64,000 nucleotides of DNA from an uncultured Flavobacteriaceae bacterium (GTDB lineage Bacteria; Bacteroidota; Bacteroidia; Flavobacteriales; Flavobacteriaceae). The stretch's first letter is position 1. Every line of letters starts with the position of its first letter. Below the pieces are notes generated by a model. It ran no database searches and was not told where the DNA came from. It saw nothing but the letters and a program-made list of their open reading frames with translations. The stretch spans positions 62,001-126,000 of the forward strand of contig CANKYF010000016.1 in NCBI GenBank assembly GCA_947487895.1. The letters are read 5' to 3'. This document shows, piece after piece, positions 1 to 9,087 of this stretch. The translations under genes and the position numbers were made by a program.

Positions 1-3000
1 ATATAACCAATAAGTACTAATATTACCATTAGCAGTATAAGCAGATGTAAATTGACAATTAAACCCAGATTCATCTTTTAATAGTTCTAGACTAAAATTT
101 GAATTATTAGGATTGCCCGAAGCACTATTATTATCAACTAAAGTGCTTACTCCAGTGGCACCCGTAGGAGACGACCAGTAATTATACCAATATGCATTTG
201 GTGTGCCTTCTTGACGTCTTAAGGTTTTACCATCGGCAGAGGTTACTAAATCGCTCGTAGATGTTTGAATTAGTTGTGAATCGTTCATCAAATCTAATGT
301 TCCATTAAGCTCTAAATAACCCGTATTTTTAATTAGATTATTTCCATTAACTGTTAATGTATTTCCGTTGTCTATAATTAAGCCATAGGTTGATATAGAA
401 TTTGAGATAGTAACATTATTTTCAATTTTAATAATACTCCATTCTCTTGAACTTGGCAATTCTTCAATATCCCAAACATTTCCATACTCCCAAGCATCTT
501 GTATATTCCAATTACCATCAGAAAATGTTTTATAAGGCATTGGAGCCGTTTGCTCCATAACTGATGAAATATTATGCATTGTTAAATCGTTACTGTTTTG
601 AGAGTAATCTTCAACTTGATTTGCAGCTATATTTGTCATAGGATAGTATGCTATCAAACTACTCCAAGACACTTTTTCTTTACTAGTAAAATCAATAATG
701 TCTTTAGGAATAACAGCTCCTTTTATAGTACCTGAATTTTCTTTAATTTCTTGATAAATCATGGTTTGAATTTGAGAATCTGTTAACGACTCATTAAAAA
801 CTCTAACCTCATCAATTTCACCTTTAAAGTATTGCCTACCCATAATTGAGCTAGAAATTCTACCTACCTCGAAATCTCCCGTCCAGTTGGAAGTTGGAGA
901 AATAATAGCACCCTTTAAAATAGAATTAGTTTCTGTATCAATTATTTCACCATCTATATAAATAGCTAGTGTTCCAGTTTTAGAAGAAAAAACGGTTGTA
1001 ACATGATGCCATTCTTCAAAATTTATTTTATCAGCTTCAACACTATACGAATACTCAGAAGGTGTAGTAATTTCAAATTTAACGGTATTACCATTATCAG
1101 TATAAAGTCTACAACCAAAGTCTTCTCCTAAAATGGTTGTTTCATCATCGTTATTATTATCCGTATCAATTTTAATCCAAGCCATAATAGTTAATTCTTC
1201 TAAGCCATTTAAAATACTATCTCCTCCTAAATAATCGTTTACACCATCAAAATCTATTGAAGCTGATGATGGATATACAATAACCTGAGCTGTATCTCGA
1301 TAATCTAGATCACCTCCTGAATTAACATCTGAATCCACATCAGGTAAAATAGATAAATCTGAAGGGGCTTCAATATCTTCATTTACATCCCAATTGGCAT
1401 CGTTTGCACCATTAGTTTCAAAAGCATTATCTAGACCGTCATTATCATCATCGGCAGATAGAATTGTATTAGACATGCCATTTTCTTCAATATCATTATA
1501 ATCATCATTATCACTATTTAAATCTACATAATCATAAATTTTATCTAAATCGGTATCTTCAGGTAAAATTCCTGTTCCGTAATTATTCCACAATCCAGCA
1601 TAATTTCCAGAAGTATTTACGGCACCACTTGGCAATATATATCCTAAAGTAGTTTGGGCTTCAATATTATCTGGAATACCATCATTATCACTATCTAAAT
1701 CTAATTTATTAGCTAATCCGTCATTATCAGTATCAATAAATAAAGGAATGTCGCACACACTATTAAATCTAACTTTTTGTGTGTTATTTAGAGCTCCAGT
1801 AGATGCCGAAAAACCAAAGAAAACTAAATTATTTCCTCCAAAGTAATTATTTATTAAATCTCCTGTATAGGTTCCCGCCAAAGTATTCCCTACATAATAA
1901 CTTATGGTGTTTTTTGAAGCATCCCAATTTATTATAATTGTATGCCAATTGCCATTTTCTAACTCTCCTAAATACGTTGCAGATGTTAATAAACCTACAC
2001 CAGATTGATTATCTGAATCCCAAATCATACCATGATCAAACCATTGATCGCCTCGTGAAGACCCATTATTATAAGTATCTAACTCTAAGACAATTCCATT
2101 TTGAATTCCACTTACTCCCAAACCTTCACCTACATCACCAACTGCTGAAGCTCCATTTGGATCATTGTGAAAAATAATAGCCATACCATCTGCTCCACTA
2201 TCATTATCTCCTAAAAAGGCATCAAAAGAAAAAGAAAAACTATCGCTAAAATTAATTCTATCTACTATAGTAGCAGCTCCAGCCTGACTATTTAATGCAT
2301 CTGTTAATTGAAACTCTGTATTTGATATTTCTATTGCTGTTCCGCTTAATGTAAAAACTTCTGAAATGGTTCCGTAGGTAATTCCCTTTTCTGTACAATC
2401 TAATATACCATCATTGTCATCATCAACATCTAATGCATCTTTAATTCCATCTGTATCTGTATCAATATCTACTATCTCTGGCCCTCCTGTATTTTCTTGA
2501 CCTATAATTAAAATATCATCTAAAAATAACCTCTCTTTTGTTTCTGAAGGGTTAGACCTGAACCTAAATCTTGAAATTGATGTAAATGTGTAATTACTAC
2601 TTAGCACAGTTACAGTTACATTTGTATAATCTATATTATTGTTAAAATCTGTATTATGAACATAATGTAAAACTGGAGTATTATGCCATGTTGAACCTCC
2701 ATCATTTGAAAACTCTATAAAGAAATCTTCTCCTGAATCATAATTTCTTGTTTTAAAATCGAATTCTATTGTGATAGACTCATATGAGCTAAGGTTTATA
2801 CTATTTGTATATGTATTAGAGCTGCTTGTATTACCTCTTAAAACTAGACTGTATACACCTGACAAACGACTTTTGGAATTTACTCTACATTCCGCTCCTC
2901 CATCATTCCACATTGTAAAAGGGAAACTCCCAGATTCAAAGTTTTCTGAATCTATTTCTGTTTGAGCATATGAAGTAAATGAAATTATTACACATAGAAA

Positions 3001-3042
3001 TAAGACTATTTGACAGCAATGCTGTACAACAAAATGTTTCAT
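1..3042 (-). CDS. Partial multidomain lectin-type surface protein (N-terminal 1014 residues)
   Basis: The frame is open from an ATG at 3042 down to base 1, so the C-terminus lies outside the window. It begins with a signal peptide ending near SYAQ. Next comes a jelly-roll-like domain (about residues 28-190, with SNDGGSTW). An Asp-rich thrombospondin type 3-like calcium-binding stretch follows (DTDTDG, DDDNDG). Then an L-type (legume-like) lectin domain (about 215-430, with ADGMAIIFHNDP) and several more Asp-rich repeats to about 577. A LamG/concanavalin-like domain follows (about 590-757, with WHHVTTVF and GEIDEVRVF). The last visible part (about 840-1014) is the same stalk module, with YWSSP near 956, found in the two surface proteins at 43865-49057. 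By analogy its missing end probably carries a T9SS sorting domain, which is inference. Role: probably a secreted or cell-surface glycan-binding protein. Confidence 0.85.
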   Translation of the reverse strand, partial: MKHFVVQHCCQIVLFLCVIISFTSYAQTEIDSENFESGSFPFTMWNDGGAECRVNSKSRLSGVYSLVLRGNTSSSNTYTNSINLSSYESITIEFDFKTRNYDSGEDFFIEFSNDGGSTWHNTPVLHYVHNTDFNNNIDYTNVTVTVLSSNYTFTSISRFRFRSNPSETKERLFLDDILIIGQENTGGPEIVDIDTDTDGIKDALDVDDDNDGILDCTEKGITYGTISEVFTLSGTAIEISNTEFQLTDALNSQAGAATIVDRINFSDSFSFSFDAFLGDNDSGADGMAIIFHNDPNGASAVGDVGEGLGVSGIQNGIVLELDTYNNGSSRGDQWFDHGMIWDSDNQSGVGLLTSATYLGELENGNWHTIIINWDASKNTISYYVGNTLAGTYTGDLINNYFGGNNLVFFGFSASTGALNNTQKVRFNSVCDIPLFIDTDNDGLANKLDLDSDNDGIPDNIEAQTTLGYILPSGAVNTSGNYAGLWNNYGTGILPEDTDLDKIYDYVDLNSDNDDYNDIEENGMSNTILSADDDNDGLDNAFETNGANDANWDVNEDIEAPSDLSILPDVDSDVNSGGDLDYRDTAQVIVYPSSASIDFDGVNDYLGGDSILNGLEELTIMAWIKIDTDNNNDDETTILGEDFGCRLYTDNGNTVKFEITTPSEYSYSVEADKINFEEWHHVTTVFSSKTGTLAIYIDGEIIDTETNSILKGAIISPTSNWTGDFEVGRISSSIMGRQYFKGEIDEVRVFNESLTDSQIQTMIYQEIKENSGTIKGAVIPKDIIDFTSKEKVSWSSLIAYYPMTNIAANQVEDYSQNSNDLTMHNISSVMEQTAPMPYKTFSDGNWNIQDAWEYGNVWDIEELPSSREWSIIKIENNVTISNSISTYGLIIDNGNTLTVNGNNLIKNTGYLELNGTLDLMNDSQLIQTSTSDLVTSADGKTLRRQEGTPNAYWYNYWSSPTGATGVSTLVDNNSASGNPNNSNFSLELLKDESGFNCQFTSAYTANGNISTYWLY

Positions 3043-3299
3043 AGATTAATTGTTATTTGCATTAGAACAAAATTTTCTAATACTAAATAACCACAGCATT
3101 AAGTCTAACGGACTATAACACTTTGAGAGAAGAAGTATTATTATCAAAATACAAGTTAAAATACTTGCTTTTGATTAATTAATAGAACAATAATAAATTA
3201 AACAAGTTTAAATTCCAAGTAGAAATTGATATTTTTATCGTTTAAGAACAAAAAAAATCGATGAAAGTGATGTTTTATATATTTATAATTGATTCATGA

Positions 3300-4658
3300 C
3301 TAACTTAAAAAGTCAACCAAATCTTCAATCTTTGATATCAATTGGATCTTAATTTTAGGATTTTTAAGTGATATTTTATTATATTTTGAAACGAAAATAG
3401 TTGAGAACCCTAATTTTTCAGCTTCTAAAATACGTTGTTCTACGCGTTGTACTGGTCTTATTTCACCTGATAGACCTACTTCTGCAGCAAAACAAAAATC
3501 ACGTTGAAGTGCTTCGTCTTCATTTGAAGATAAAATAGCCGCAATAACTGCTAAGTCTATAGCAGGGTCATCAACCGTTATACCTCCTGTAATATTTAAA
3601 AACACGTCTTTCGCACCTAATCTAAATCCTGCTCGTTTTTCTAAAACAGCAAGTAACATATTAAGTCTCTTTGCATTAAAGCCAGTTGCAGAACGTTGTG
3701 GTGTACCATAAACAGCTGTACTAACTAATGCCTGTACTTCTATCATTAATGGACGCATACCTTCTAAAGTAGCAGCAATAGCGTTACCAGATAGTTCTTC
3801 ATCCTTTTTTGAGATTAAAATTTCTGAAGGGTTAGACACTTCTCTTAATCCAGACCCCTGCATTTCATAAATACCTAACTCATTGGTAGATCCAAACCTG
3901 TTCTTATTAGCTCTCAAAATTCTAAAAACATGGTTTCTATCTCCTTCAAATTGAAGCACAGTATCAACCATATGTTCTAAAATCTTTGGCCCTGCTATAT
4001 GACCATCTTTCGTAATATGTCCAATTAGTATAACTGGGGTTGCTGTTTCTTTTGCAAATTTTATCAATTCTGTAGTACATTCTTTTATTTGCGAAATACT
4101 CCCAGCCGAAGATTCAATATAATCGCTATGTAAGGTTTGAATAGAATCAATAATAACAATATCTGGTTCTAAATCAGATATTTGTTTAAAAATATTCTGA
4201 GTTTTGGTTTCAGTTAAGATATAACAGTTACTGTTATTGGGGTTAATGCGTTCTGCACGCATTTTAATCTGCTTCTGGCTTTCTTCACCTGAAACATACA
4301 ATACCTTGTAAGGTAACTTTAAAGAAATTTGAAGAAGTAACGTGCTTTTTCCAATTCCTGGCTCCCCTCCCAATAACGTTAATGACCCTGGAACTACACC
4401 TCCTCCTAAAACTCTATTAAATTCACCATCTAAACTATTTAATCTAGCATCTTCAGAAGCATCAATTTCATTAATTTTTAAAGGCTTTGAAGTTCTTTTC
4501 TTTGAAGAATCTGATATTTTCCAGTCGCTTTTTTCTGGTTTCTGAATGAGCTCTTCTGTAATGGTATTCCATTCCTTACAAGCATTACATTGCCCTTGCC
4601 ATTTAGCATATTGTGTTCCGCAATTCTGACAAAAAAACGTAGTTTTAACTTTAGCCAT
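3300..4658 (-). CDS. radA: DNA repair protein RadA
   Basis: RadA (Sms) is a RecA-like ATPase that helps process recombination intermediates and branch migration. All family parts are visible in 452 residues. There is an N-terminal C4 zinc finger (C10, C13, C24, C27) and a Walker A motif GGEPGIGKST at 97-106. The ATPase core carries GEES at 124-127, and the RadA-specific KNRFG motif lies at 252-256. The C-terminus is a Lon-protease-like domain without protease function. Length is typical. Its ATG overlaps the stop of the upstream esterase-like gene by one base (TAATG), so the two are probably translationally coupled. Confidence 0.97.
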   Translation of the reverse strand: MAKVKTTFFCQNCGTQYAKWQGQCNACKEWNTITEELIQKPEKSDWKISDSSKKRTSKPLKINEIDASEDARLNSLDGEFNRVLGGGVVPGSLTLLGGEPGIGKSTLLLQISLKLPYKVLYVSGEESQKQIKMRAERINPNNSNCYILTETKTQNIFKQISDLEPDIVIIDSIQTLHSDYIESSAGSISQIKECTTELIKFAKETATPVILIGHITKDGHIAGPKILEHMVDTVLQFEGDRNHVFRILRANKNRFGSTNELGIYEMQGSGLREVSNPSEILISKKDEELSGNAIAATLEGMRPLMIEVQALVSTAVYGTPQRSATGFNAKRLNMLLAVLEKRAGFRLGAKDVFLNITGGITVDDPAIDLAVIAAILSSNEDEALQRDFCFAAEVGLSGEIRPVQRVEQRILEAEKLGFSTIFVSKYNKISLKNPKIKIQLISKIEDLVDFLS

Positions 4659-5806
4659 TAATATCCGAAATCCTCTTTTATAGCATCTGCCTTTTCAAGC
4701 ATTAAATCTTTGGTAATTCCAGCTATTTCATCTAATAGATAAGCAGACTGATAAATTCGCATTGCTTTTTTAGGAGACCCCATTTCTTCATTAAACCTTG
4801 CAGTATAATAGCTTCCTAAAAGCGTCTTTGGGTATTGTTCTCTGGCCATCTTTCCTAATTCTTCATAGTATTGATAGTCTTCATTTTTTTCTATAGCAGC
4901 AGAAATAGCTTTAAAATCATTGATTAAAATTTTCTTTTGGATACCATATTCTTGGTTTATTGTTTGGTATTTTTTCGCCAAATAATCAACTGGAGAACCC
5001 TCTAATTCTAAAATAACATCTTTATATTCCTGTTTAGTTATAGGTTGAAATACTTTAAATATTTTTTCGAAAGCTACAGGAATTGCATGTGTTGGTCCAG
5101 AATAATGCGACGGCCCTTCAAAACTTTTAAAATCATAAGTTAAAAAGTCATTATCAATAGTTGAAATATCACTATCGAGGGCTTTAGTCATCTTCTGAAT
5201 AGATTTAGAATCATTATTAGTACCAGATAAACAATAGAATATTTCAGACTCTATTTTAGCTAATCTTTCTGGTATATAATCCAACATATTAGGTGCTAAT
5301 TCTGGACTAACAACAATATATGCTTTGAACAACGGGTTAGACTTCAACAAATAATAATTTATAAAATTAGCAGTTTCACCATGTCCTACAGCTATTCTAT
5401 AATTTGTAGCTCTATAGTTTTTTTCCATGTATGGCACCAATTCTGTTCCTATAAACTCAAAAAAATCTGCACCTCTTTCAATTGGTAACGAATTTTGCTC
5501 TGAATACATACAATCATCAAATCGTGTATCTATTTGATTTATTCCTACCACAATGGCATCCGGCATATCTTCCCAATAAGAATAATAATCTGCATTACCA
5601 GCTACAGCTTCAAATAAATAATCTCCATCTAGAACTATGAATAAAGGATAATTTTTTTCAACATTGGTATTATATCCTCTAGGTAATTGAATTTTTATTT
5701 GTCGATCTTCACCTAATTTTGAAGATGAGAAATTTTCGTATTTAACCTGAGCGCCTAATGTAAGTAGAGATAAGAACAGCAGACAAAGAGAGCAAATTAT
5801 CTTCAT
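4658..5806 (-). CDS. Secreted alpha/beta-hydrolase (esterase-D-like) protein lacking the nucleophile serine
   Basis: A signal peptide (about residues 1-19) precedes an esterase-D/IroE-like alpha/beta-hydrolase fold. The fold shows YPLFIVLDGD near 53-62 and a nucleophile-elbow region at 140-145. Where the family has G-x-S-x-G, this protein reads G141-H142-G143-E144-T145, so the catalytic serine position is glycine. A late His (SHYSGPTH) is retained. The last ~90 residues look like a small TPR-like helical tail. It is 382 residues, the first gene of a pair with radA, and ends in a TAATG overlap. The fold is well supported. Whether it is an enzyme is doubtful, and it may be a binding or structural protein. 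Confidence 0.8.
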   Translation of the reverse strand: MKIICSLCLLFLSLLTLGAQVKYENFSSSKLGEDRQIKIQLPRGYNTNVEKNYPLFIVLDGDYLFEAVAGNADYYSYWEDMPDAIVVGINQIDTRFDDCMYSEQNSLPIERGADFFEFIGTELVPYMEKNYRATNYRIAVGHGETANFINYYLLKSNPLFKAYIVVSPELAPNMLDYIPERLAKIESEIFYCLSGTNNDSKSIQKMTKALDSDISTIDNDFLTYDFKSFEGPSHYSGPTHAIPVAFEKIFKVFQPITKQEYKDVILELEGSPVDYLAKKYQTINQEYGIQKKILINDFKAISAAIEKNEDYQYYEELGKMAREQYPKTLLGSYYTARFNEEMGSPKKAMRIYQSAYLLDEIAGITKDLMLEKADAIKEDFGY

Positions 5807-5870
5807 GATTATAGTATAAATTTGAAGCGAAAGTTACTAAATTAAGTGAGAGAAAGAAAACACAGGCGAC

Positions 5871-6842
5871 TTAATTGTTTTCTTTTGAAGCTCTATTTCT
5901 ATTAAATATTGGAAGATATATTAAAGATATACCTCCAAAAATGATAATCATTAAAGTTTGAGAAGCCCACATTATATAGCCAAAAGCATAACTTGGATCT
6001 TTAGCAACTCCAAAAATTGAAAACCCTAAAAATACCGCTACTGGATAACCGCCAATACCTCCATTTGTTGCAGCTATACTAAAACTGGCAGCAATAAAAC
6101 CAATAAGAACTGCCCCAACTGGGATATTATTTAATTCATCTATTGATAATGTAGTTACATAAAACATAAGTAAATACATTACCCATATAAACAACGTATG
6201 AAAGATAAAAGGCCATTTCTTTTTCATTTTAAAAATGCTAAAAACACCTTCTTTTAATCCTTCTAGAAATACTCTAACTTTTAATGCTAGTTTAGATTGG
6301 CTTTTTTTAAAATAAAATACGATTATCCCAAAAACCAAAATCCCTACAACTCCATAAATAACTAAATTGGTAGACGGAACTTTTTCCTTGAGCAACCCCA
6401 GAATATAATCAAACTGCAAGAAAAGTGTAATCACTATGATACCAAGCATAACTACCAAGTCAGCTATACGCTCAGCTACTATGGTGCCAAACCCTTTTTC
6501 AAAAGGCACTCCTTCATAATTTGTTAAAATAGAAGCTCTTGCTACTTCTCCAGCCCTAGGTATTGTATAATTTATTAAATAGGTAGCAAAAACAGCCATA
6601 ATACTATTTTCTAATTTAATATTATACCCCATTGGTTCTAATTGAAAACGCCAACGATATGCTCTGGACAAATGACTTAAAAGACCAAGAAATACACCTA
6701 ATACAATCCAACTCTTATTTGAAGCATTCCAATATCCTATTATCTTATCAATAGGCACTTCTTTCAAAGAATACCAGACCAAAAAAACTCCCAATAATAA
6801 TGGGAGTACAATTTTTAATATCTTTTTTATTTTTGGAGACAA
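5871..6842 (-). CDS. Flippase-like / lysylphosphatidylglycerol synthase TM-region family membrane protein
   Basis: A polytopic inner-membrane protein of 323 residues with about eight hydrophobic segments, beginning at residues 10-23 and 43-59. It resembles the UPF0104/YbhN family, which corresponds to the membrane half of MprF, without the C-terminal aminoacyl-transferase domain. Family-like features are the R-A-Y-R-W-R stretch near 60-65, PRAGEVARA near 95-103, and the late TNGGIGGYP turn. A lipid-flipping role is known only for MprF relatives, so the substrate here is unknown. It starts 4 bases after panD ends and is probably its downstream operon partner. Confidence 0.85.
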   Translation of the reverse strand: MSPKIKKILKIVLPLLLGVFLVWYSLKEVPIDKIIGYWNASNKSWIVLGVFLGLLSHLSRAYRWRFQLEPMGYNIKLENSIMAVFATYLINYTIPRAGEVARASILTNYEGVPFEKGFGTIVAERIADLVVMLGIIVITLFLQFDYILGLLKEKVPSTNLVIYGVVGILVFGIIVFYFKKSQSKLALKVRVFLEGLKEGVFSIFKMKKKWPFIFHTLFIWVMYLLMFYVTTLSIDELNNIPVGAVLIGFIAASFSIAATNGGIGGYPVAVFLGFSIFGVAKDPSYAFGYIMWASQTLMIIIFGGISLIYLPIFNRNRASKENN

Positions 6843-6846
6843 TGTT

Positions 6847-7197
6847 TTACTTTAATAAGTTAGTTGCTTCATCTGGAAAAACTAACGATGGCTTAAAAAC
6901 TTTAGCTTCTTCAATATTCATAAAAGCATAAGTTATAAGAATTAGGGTATCACCAATAGATACTTTTCTAGCCGCTGCCCCATTAAGTGTTATTTCTCCA
7001 CTTTTTCTAGGTCCAGGAATACAATACGTTTCTAATCGCTCACCATTATCATTATTAACAATCTGAACTTTCTCTCCTTGTATAATATTGGCGGCATCCA
7101 TTAAATCTTCATCTATGGTAATACTACCTATATAGTTAAGTTCTGCACCCGTGCATTTAACCCTATGAATCTTAGATTTTACTACTTGAATTTGCAT
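6847..7197 (-). CDS. panD: Aspartate 1-decarboxylase
   Basis: PanD converts L-aspartate to beta-alanine for pantothenate and coenzyme A synthesis in the cytoplasm. It is a pyruvoyl enzyme made by self-cleavage of a proenzyme. The cleavage pair Gly24-Ser25 (YIGS) is present at the canonical position, and the conserved NGAAAR motif lies near 71-76. The 116-residue length is normal. It follows panC by 13 bases on the same strand, so both precursors of pantothenate come from one locus. A perfect TATCTTTG element sits just before its ATG, suggesting an additional internal promoter. Confidence 0.97.
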   Translation of the reverse strand: MQIQVVKSKIHRVKCTGAELNYIGSITIDEDLMDAANIIQGEKVQIVNNDNGERLETYCIPGPRKSGEITLNGAAARKVSIGDTLILITYAFMNIEEAKVFKPSLVFPDEATNLLK

Positions 7198-7201
7198 GTG
7201 T

Positions 7202-7209
7202 CAAAGATA
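7202..7209 (-). promoter_or_regulatory. Candidate -7 element TATCTTTG immediately upstream of panD
   Basis: On the minus strand TATCTTTG matches the Bacteroidota -7 consensus TAnnTTTG exactly. It ends only four bases before the panD ATG, so transcription from it would give a leaderless or near-leaderless mRNA. No clear -33 TTG is visible, because that region lies in the end of panC. Confidence 0.45.
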
Positions 7210-7210
7210 A

Positions 7211-8062
7211 TTAATTTAGAGCGATATTATCTATAAGTCTTATATCATCTGCATATGCAGCAATAAATGCTCTATATGACTTTTTACTTGATTTTCTCTT
7301 AACAGATTTTAGAGTTTCAGCATCAGCTATAATGAAATATTCTAATTCCAGAAGCTCATTTTTAGCAAACTGATTTTCAACCCACTCTGTGATTTTATTA
7401 GCACTTTTTGTGCCAAATTGCTTTTTGGCAGCTGTTAAAGTTTTATATATGAAAGGGGCTGCTTCTAAATATTCAGGTTTTAGCCTAGTATTTCTAGAAC
7501 TCATAGCTAAACCCGTAGTTTCTCTGTAAATTGGGCAACCTACTATTTTTACTGGAATGCTATGCTTTTCAACTAGTTTTTTTATAATCTGTAATTGCTG
7601 AAAATCTTTTTCTCCAAAATAAGCATTGTGCGGTTTCACAATTTCAAAAAAGCGTTTTACAATGGTGCCTACACCGTCAAAATGTCCGTCGCGAAACTTT
7701 CCTTCCATTTCATGTTCAAGCCCATCAAAATCAAAATCTTGAGCTACGGTATTTCCTTCGTATATATCATTAACGGTAGGAGCATATACTATAATTCGAT
7801 CTTTAGATAGTGTTTTTAGTAAGGCAACATCTTTATCTAAAGTTCTTGGGTATTTTTTTAAGTCTTCTTTATTATCAAATTGTGTTGGGTTTACAAAAAC
7901 ACTTACAACAACCTTATCATTATTATCTAAAGCCCTTTCTACTAAAGCTAAATGCCCCCTATGTAAAGCGCCCATTGTAGGCACTAATCCAATCTTTAAA
8001 TTCTTAGTCTTTAAATCTTGGATAGCTATGTTTATATTCTTTTTTTCTGAGTAGATCTTCAC
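7211..8062 (-). CDS. panC: Pantothenate synthetase
   Basis: PanC joins D-pantoate and beta-alanine with ATP to give pantothenate, via a pantoyl-adenylate. The 283-residue protein carries the nucleotidyl-transferase signature PTMGALHRGH (28-37, with the HIGH-like HRGH at 34-37). It also has FVNPTQF near 56-62, GEKDFQQ near 145-151, and the KMSKS-like AMSSRN. Length and order are typical. The gene is first in a minus-strand run panC-panD-flippase and is divergent from the glycogen-synthase-like gene at 8253. Confidence 0.97.
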   Translation of the reverse strand: MKIYSEKKNINIAIQDLKTKNLKIGLVPTMGALHRGHLALVERALDNNDKVVVSVFVNPTQFDNKEDLKKYPRTLDKDVALLKTLSKDRIIVYAPTVNDIYEGNTVAQDFDFDGLEHEMEGKFRDGHFDGVGTIVKRFFEIVKPHNAYFGEKDFQQLQIIKKLVEKHSIPVKIVGCPIYRETTGLAMSSRNTRLKPEYLEAAPFIYKTLTAAKKQFGTKSANKITEWVENQFAKNELLELEYFIIADAETLKSVKRKSSKKSYRAFIAAYADDIRLIDNIALN

Positions 8063-8086
8063 CTTTTAATAAAAAATTAACGCCTG

Positions 8087-8094
8087 CAAACTTA
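8087..8094 (-). promoter_or_regulatory. Candidate -7 element for panC
   Basis: TAAGTTTG on the minus strand matches TAnnTTTG and lies about 25 bases upstream of the panC ATG. No convincing -33 element was found at the usual distance. Confidence 0.45.
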
Positions 8095-8125
8095 AGATTT
8101 TACAGTCAATTAGCATAAATTTTTG

Positions 8126-8133
8126 TACTTTTG
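8126..8133 (+). promoter_or_regulatory. Candidate -7 element for the glycogen-synthase-like gene
   Basis: TACTTTTG, followed by C, matches TAnnTTTG exactly. It would give a leader of about 110 bases before the ATG at 8253. The element is divergent from and close to the panC promoter. Confidence 0.5.
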
Positions 8134-8252
8134 CGTGTTTTTTATTTTGAAAATACTTAACAATTACAAGTATTCTTAAAATGTTCCCTAACAAAAAATC
8201 GTTAATCGATTAATTAAATTATGGTTTTGTAAAAACCAATAAAAGTAAACAT

Positions 8253-9062
8253 ATGAAAGATAAGAGGATATTGTACGTATCATCTGAGGTTGTGCCTTAT
8301 TTACCAGAAACAGAAATTTCTTCAATGTCGTTTGAAGCTCCAAGATTAGTAAATCAACAAGGAGGGCAAATAAGAATATTTATGCCTAGATACGGAAATA
8401 TTAATGAAAGAAGACACCAGCTACATGAAGTGATAAGACTTTCAGGAATTAATTTGGTTATTAACGATTTAGACATGCCTCTTATTATAAAAGTGGCCTC
8501 GATTCCTAAAGAACGTATTCAAGTTTATTTTATAGATAATGACGAGTATTTTAAACGAAAAGCAACATTAACTGATGAAGATGGAGAACTGTTTTCAGAT
8601 AATGATGAAAGAGCCATTTTCTTTGCAAAAGGAGTAATTGAAACGGTAAAAAAATTGAATTGGTCTCCAGATGTAATACATGTTCATGGTTGGTTAGCCT
8701 CATTATTACCTGTCTATTTAAAAGAATATTATAAAGACGAGCCTTTATTTAACGAAAGTAAAATTGTTACTTCTGTTTATAATCAAAGTTTTAACAATAC
8801 TTTAAATAAAGACATGCTTAATAAGATTAAATTTGACAACATAAACGAAGATGCTGTTAAAGTGCTAGACGAACCTACATATAACAATTTAATGAAAGTT
8901 GCTATTGATTATTCTGATGCATTAATTATAGGTTCTGAAGACATACCAGAAGAATTAAAAGCCTATTTAGAAGCAGCTGATAAACCTATTTTAGAATACA
9001 AACATAGAGATGAATTTGGTGAAGCTTATACAACATTTTTTAATAACACCGTTTTAAGTTAA
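8253..9062 (+). CDS. Truncated glycogen/starch synthase-like protein (GT5 N-terminal domain only)
   Basis: The 269 residues match the N-terminal half of glycogen/starch synthases. They begin with ILYVSSEVVPY, have the family's R-I-F-M-P-R-Y-G stretch near 41-48, and carry DVIHVHGW, the usual substrate-loop region. Full synthases are around 470 residues, and the C-terminal nucleotide-sugar-binding domain is absent. The opening K-x-G-G-L-A-D loop that contacts ADP-glucose is also not recognisable: the sequence here reads PETEISSMSFEAP. A glycosyltransferase activity is therefore doubtful. The frame ends in a clean stop and is followed by unrelated DUF4270 sequence, so it does not look like a recent deletion. 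It lies next to panC. Confidence 0.8.
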   Translation: MKDKRILYVSSEVVPYLPETEISSMSFEAPRLVNQQGGQIRIFMPRYGNINERRHQLHEVIRLSGINLVINDLDMPLIIKVASIPKERIQVYFIDNDEYFKRKATLTDEDGELFSDNDERAIFFAKGVIETVKKLNWSPDVIHVHGWLASLLPVYLKEYYKDEPLFNESKIVTSVYNQSFNNTLNKDMLNKIKFDNINEDAVKVLDEPTYNNLMKVAIDYSDALIIGSEDIPEELKAYLEAADKPILEYKHRDEFGEAYTTFFNNTVLS

Positions 9063-9087
9063 CCTTACTTTCATTTATTGCCTTTTT

